A stretch of DNA of 64,000 nucleotides from Curtobacterium citreum (lineage in GTDB: Bacteria; Actinomycetota; Actinomycetes; Actinomycetales; Microbacteriaceae): contig NZ_VFMQ01000001.1 in the NCBI RefSeq assembly GCF_006715175.1, positions 1,922,001 through 1,986,000 on the forward strand, read 5' to 3'. The notes beneath the pieces were generated by a model, which ran no database searches, was not told the DNA's origin, and worked only from the letters and a program-made list of their open reading frames with translations. How positions within the stretch are numbered: position 1 is the stretch's first letter; each line of letters begins with the position of its first letter. The translations under genes and the position numbers were made by a program. Below, piece by piece: positions 60,582 to 64,000 of the stretch.

Positions 60582-61943
60582 TCAGCGCCGCCGGCGCGTG
60601 GGCACCGAGCCCGTCGCGACGGCGACCGACCCGGTGAGCGTCTGGACCGCCCGGCTCACGACCGGCACCGACGTGGTGACGACCGCGAGCGAGGACGTGA
60701 TCGCCTCGATCGACGACGTCGACAGGTGCTCCTGCGCGTGCGTGTGCACGGGGAACCCGCGGCGAGCAGCGACGACGACCCCGAGGGAGCCGACGAGCAC
60801 GACCGCACCCGCGAACGGCAGCCACTGCAGCCCGACGATCCCGAGTGCCTGCCCGCCGATCGCCGCGCCGCCCGCGATGCCGATGTTCGACGCCCCGTTG
60901 ACGAGCGCGCCCGCGATGTCGGGGGAGACTCCGCCGGTGCGGATCGCCGCCGCCATGAACAGCGTGCCGGTGGTGCCGTTGGCCGCCATCCAGATCCCGG
61001 CGACCACCATCGTGCCGACGAGCGAGCCGTGCACGAACGGCATCGTGGCGAACGCGGCGGCCATCACGGCGATCGCTGCGAGCAGCGTCTGGCGGGGTGC
61101 CCGGTCGACGAACATCCCGGCGAGCCAGAGGCCGACGACCCCGGTGCCGCCGAGCACGAGGAGCGCGCCGCTGACCATGCCGGCGTCGAGCCCGGCGTCG
61201 ACCGCGTACGGGCCGATGTACGTGTAGACGACGTAGTGACCGGCGAACAGCAGCAGGTCGGCGACGACGACGGAGAGCAGCCCGGTCCGGGCCCAGGCAC
61301 GCGGCGAACCGATGTGCGGCGACGAGCTACCGCGGACTGCCGGCAGGAACGTGGCGGCGACGACGGCGAGCGCCGCGGCGGCCAGGGCGACGGCGCCGAC
61401 GGCCGGACGCCACCCGATGGTCTGCGCGACCCACGTCGCGATCGGGACGCCGAGGACGAAGCCCAGCGAGCTGCCCGAGTAGACGAACGCGATCGCCCGG
61501 CCGGCGAGCCGCGGCGGCACGATGCGCGTGGCGTAGGCCGACGCGACCGAGAAGAACAGCGCGTGCGCGACGCCGCCGACGACCCGGCCCGCGCAGACGA
61601 CCGCGAACGACGGCGCCGTGGCGACGAGGACGTTCGACACCGCGTACCCGACGAGCGTCGCGACGAGGACGGTCTTGCGGGGGAGCCGCGCGGTGAACGA
61701 CGTCAGCGGGAGCGCGAGCAGGGCGACGGCCGCGGCGTAGACGGTGACGACGATGCCCATGGTGGACTCGCTGACCCCGAGGTCGCGGCTCATGGTGCCG
61801 AGCAGACCGACCGGCATGAGCTCGGTCGTGATCGCGAAGAACGTGGCGAGCCCGAGCACGGCGATGCCGACGACGGACTGCGTGGTGACGGTGATCGGCC
61901 TCGTGTTCGTCGACACGGCCGAGGTGGTGGTGTTCGTGGACAC
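60582..61943 (-). CDS. MFS transporter (drug/arabinose efflux type)
   Basis: A 453-aa transporter with 12 predicted helices. TTELMPVGLLGTMSRDLGVSESTMG in helix 1 and the helix 2-3 loop (SFTARLPRKTVL, motif A-like) mark the DHA1 AraJ/YdhP-like group, exporters of drugs or sugars. The GTG at 61943 has GGAGGAGG at good spacing, so a longer frame was rejected. The last 70 residues are a Ser/Thr/Val-rich cytosolic extension not usual for the family. Confidence 0.9.
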   Translation of the reverse strand: MSTNTTTSAVSTNTRPITVTTQSVVGIAVLGLATFFAITTELMPVGLLGTMSRDLGVSESTMGIVVTVYAAAVALLALPLTSFTARLPRKTVLVATLVGYAVSNVLVATAPSFAVVCAGRVVGGVAHALFFSVASAYATRIVPPRLAGRAIAFVYSGSSLGFVLGVPIATWVAQTIGWRPAVGAVALAAAALAVVAATFLPAVRGSSSPHIGSPRAWARTGLLSVVVADLLLFAGHYVVYTYIGPYAVDAGLDAGMVSGALLVLGGTGVVGLWLAGMFVDRAPRQTLLAAIAVMAAAFATMPFVHGSLVGTMVVAGIWMAANGTTGTLFMAAAIRTGGVSPDIAGALVNGASNIGIAGGAAIGGQALGIVGLQWLPFAGAVVLVGSLGVVVAARRGFPVHTHAQEHLSTSSIEAITSSLAVVTTSVPVVSRAVQTLTGSVAVATGSVPTRRRR

Positions 61944-62188
61944 GCTGCTGACCTCCTCCGGGGAACGGCGGAGCACGCGTCGGACCGACCGTCGTGACGG
62001 TGGTGCGCGATGCGCGCTCGCTGTGGTGTGGACCGGGTCGGACGACCCGGGGTGTTGTGGACGACTCCACGGCGAGTGCGCTCATCCAGTGTTGCACGGT
62101 GCATCCGGATCGCGCGAGGGGGTTCGCCGAGAAACTCCTAGGAGCGCTCCAACGCAGTGCCCGTGCGGGCATTCCCGATCGGCCGGGA

Positions 62189-63034
62189 TCAGTTCTCGTT
62201 CGTCACCGTGCCCTGCACGCCGCCGCCACGCAACGTCAGCGTCAGCGTCCCGCTCATCGACTGCGCGGACAGGGACACCGACCCGTGCAGTGCCTCCTCG
62301 CGCGGGTAGCACGCGGTCGTCGACTCGAGCCGGTTCGCCGTCGCGACCAGGCAGATGGTCGAGCGGTCCGTCCCGATGCCGGCCCAGACGTTCCACGGCG
62401 TCTCGAAGGCGCTCCCGTCGAGCGCCCGGTTCGTGAACACCAGTCGCGTCGTCCGCAGGCTCACCGGCGCCTCGACGGGGCCAGGCAGCTGGTCCGCGTA
62501 CGTCTGCGGCATGTCGAGCAGCTCCTCGAGCGTGACCGTCCCCGGCGTCGGCGTGGTGCTCGGGCCGACGGCCGGCTGGTCGCGCGCGGTGCCGACGAGC
62601 GTGCCGGCGGCGAACGCGACCGCGATGGTCGCCGCTGCGCCGACCGCGATCCAGACGCGCGGCCTGGCCGTCCACAGCAGCCCGGCGAGGCGGCTGCGGA
62701 CCGTCTGCGGCGCACCGGCCTGGAGGTCCGCCCCACCGCCGTCCCGCGCCTCCGCTCGGTCCGTGGCCGCCTCCGGCGCGACTGTTGCCACGGCGGCGAC
62801 CGGTGCGGCCGCGCGGTCGGGCACCGCGCCGGGGCCGGCCGCGCGGGGTGACCGGCTGTCAGGGGCGGCCGGCGGGGCGGGCGCGGGGCGTGCCTCCCGT
62901 CCGTGGTCCGCGGTGCTGCTCGCCAGGGCCTGCAGGGCGAGCCGCGCCCGCGCAGCCTCGTCCGGCGGCGTCTCGGCACCCCACGCGAGTGCCTCGAGCC
63001 GCGCCCGTTCCGTCGCGACGTCGTCGTCGGCCAT
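62189..63034 (-). CDS. Single-pass membrane protein of unknown function
   Basis: A 281-aa protein starting at the ATG at 63034. The acidic/Ala-rich cytosolic part (1-120) includes an alanine-proline linker encoded by a GGAGGCACG repeat copy (GREARPAPAP). One helix follows (about 125-148, VWIAVGAAATIAVAFAAGTLVG), then an extracellular beta-rich domain with two cysteines. The layout resembles anti-sigma-like or sensor proteins, but no family is recognised. Confidence 0.75.
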   Translation of the reverse strand: MADDDVATERARLEALAWGAETPPDEAARARLALQALASSTADHGREARPAPAPPAAPDSRSPRAAGPGAVPDRAAAPVAAVATVAPEAATDRAEARDGGGADLQAGAPQTVRSRLAGLLWTARPRVWIAVGAAATIAVAFAAGTLVGTARDQPAVGPSTTPTPGTVTLEELLDMPQTYADQLPGPVEAPVSLRTTRLVFTNRALDGSAFETPWNVWAGIGTDRSTICLVATANRLESTTACYPREEALHGSVSLSAQSMSGTLTLTLRGGGVQGTVTNEN

Positions 63035-63143
63035 GTGCGCTCCCGGTCCGGACGCACCGGACGACCGCCATGTTCCCACCGGAGCGCCCGGCGCGTCCGG
63101 ACGGGGCGGCCACTGTCCAGTCGGCGACGGGTAGACGGGACGC

Positions 63144-63398
63144 ATGACCGACCACCACGAGCACGACGACGAACGACCAGGGACCGAGCGCCACGACGCC
63201 GTCCGGCACGACGCGGACCCGGAGACCCTCGAGGCGCTGTCGCACGACACCCAGTCCGGCGAGGCCGACTACGTCGCGACGAGCCCCGGCGGCAGCGGAA
63301 CCGAGCGCCACGTCCCGACGGCCGACGAGGAGCAGGGCCGCGGGTCCGAGTACGACCCCGTCGACCAGGGCCCGCAGCAGGAGGGGCAGGGCGGCTAG
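63144..63398 (+). CDS. Small acidic disordered protein
   Basis: An 84-aa hydrophilic protein rich in His, Asp and Glu (MTDHHEHDDERPGTERHD). It has no hydrophobic core. Its stop codon overlaps that of the convergent YidC gene. Such proteins are frequent in Microbacteriaceae; the role is unknown. Confidence 0.6.
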   Translation: MTDHHEHDDERPGTERHDAVRHDADPETLEALSHDTQSGEADYVATSPGGSGTERHVPTADEEQGRGSEYDPVDQGPQQEGQGG

Positions 63399-64000
63399 CG
63401 CAGCACCCGGCGCAGCACGGCGCGTTCGCCGAGCGTCCAGACCGCGCTCGTCACGACGTACAGCGTCGCGGCGAGCGGAGCGACCGCGGCGAACACCACG
63501 GAGACGAACGGTGCCCACCGGGCGACGGCCGTCCCCACGCGGACCGTGGCGGCCGGTGCGGTGCCGTCCTGCGTGACCGGGTTCCAGCGCAGGGCTGCGC
63601 GACGGGACGCCTCAACCACGACGGTCAGGACGGCGAGCAGGACGAGGACGACCCACGCGTGCGTCCAGAGCGGCCCGGCGAGGACGACGAGCAGCGAGTG
63701 CCCGAGCGGGATCCCGACGAGTGTGGCGTCGAGCAGCACGTTGACGGCGCCGTCGATCGTGGCGTGCGTGAACAGTGTGTACACGAGCGACAGCACCGGT
63801 GCCTGCGCGAGCACCGGCAGGCACCCGGCGAGCGGCGAGACCCGTTCGGACGTGTACAGCTCCTGGGCCGCACGCTGCAGGCGCTCGCGGTCGGATCCGT
63901 ACCGTCGCCGCAGGGCCGCGAGCTGTGGGGCGAGTCGGCGGCGGTCCCGTTCGGCCCGGACCTGCAGCACGGACAGGGGTACGAGCGCGACGCGGACGGC
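63395..64000 (-). CDS. yidC: YidC/Oxa1-family membrane insertase (N-terminus outside window)
   Basis: A 202-codon C-terminal part; the frame continues past base 64000. Family pattern: a cytosolic helix pair (PLSVLQVRAERDRRRLAPQL), then SPLAGCLPVLAQAPVLSLVYTLF, three more membrane segments and a basic end. YidC inserts proteins into the cytoplasmic membrane. This is likely an accessory paralogue, since it lies away from the rpmH-rnpA region. The apparent GTG at 63970 is not the true start. Confidence 0.88.
   Translation of the reverse strand, partial: AVRVALVPLSVLQVRAERDRRRLAPQLAALRRRYGSDRERLQRAAQELYTSERVSPLAGCLPVLAQAPVLSLVYTLFTHATIDGAVNVLLDATLVGIPLGHSLLVVLAGPLWTHAWVVLVLLAVLTVVVEASRRAALRWNPVTQDGTAPAATVRVGTAVARWAPFVSVVFAAVAPLAATLYVVTSAVWTLGERAVLRRVLR

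Noticed and set aside
57997..60825. 942-aa minus-strand frame opposite the surface protein
   Set aside because: Shadow of the repeat-rich LAXTG gene; Arg/Gly-rich and without domains.
1..64000. CRISPR arrays, rRNA genes, complete insertion sequences
   Set aside because: I saw no regularly spaced repeats of CRISPR size, no rRNA sequence and no transposase frame; the repeats present are tandem or paired units.

Overview
The window is high-GC actinobacterial DNA. Gene content and style (GTG starts, 4-base ATGA/GTGA overlaps, PRC-barrel and SIP-like proteins, a LAXTG surface protein) fit the Microbacteriaceae, with Curtobacterium or a close relative as my best guess. That name is an inference; no rRNA is present.

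The left part (1 to about 35.5 kb) reads as an integrated genomic island. It opens with a tyrosine integrase and an excisionase-like gene (442-1835). It closes with a 3' fragment of a tRNA-Val(GAC)-like gene plus its terminator (35449-35527), the usual right attachment-site scar. The intact tRNA would lie left of base 1. The flanks of the island hold typical accessory genes: a DUF4177-like small protein, a HEPN-like protein, a degenerate ImmA/IrrE + PIN-like pair, a protein made of three winged-helix units, an AT-rich patch and unknown genes.

The core of the island (6.7-32.8 kb) is a hypoxia/dormancy regulon of the Mycobacterium DosR type. It encodes a DevS/DosS-like sensor kinase that keeps the haem-ligand histidine and a DosR-like regulator. 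It also encodes six tandem-domain universal stress proteins (USPs), an MgtA-type P-ATPase, two PNPOx-fold proteins (one frameshifted in a G7 run), two zinc dehydrogenases, a BON-domain protein, cytochrome bd oxidase, phosphoketolase, a bactofilin-like membrane protein and an ABC exporter. Eleven close matches to the Dos box (local form GGGACCTTCGRCCCT) sit in front of these units and cluster at about 94, 72-76 and 35 bases from the start codons. The picture is a self-contained, possibly mobile low-oxygen survival module: sense O2/redox with haem, induce USPs, switch respiration to cytochrome bd and carbon flow to phosphoketolase plus alcohol/diol dehydrogenases.

The right part (35.5-64 kb) looks like chromosomal backbone: a P-loop kinase, a lipoprotein, a SUKH protein, tRNA-Gly(GCC), a molybdopterin oxidase/ferredoxin-reductase pair and a SIP-like protein. 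A 12-kb heptose/glycan cluster (42-55 kb) has two HldE-like fusions, GmhA, a GmhB-like HAD phosphatase, three GT9 enzymes, further glycosyltransferases, an aldehyde dehydrogenase and an SDR. It is followed by a PRC-barrel protein, an SGNH lipase, a seventh USP, a Nudix hydrolase, a LAXTG-anchored repeat protein, an MFS exporter and a YidC homologue cut by the window end. A short dispersed repeat (core GGAGGCACG) occurs in intergenic hairpins and also inside coding sequences.
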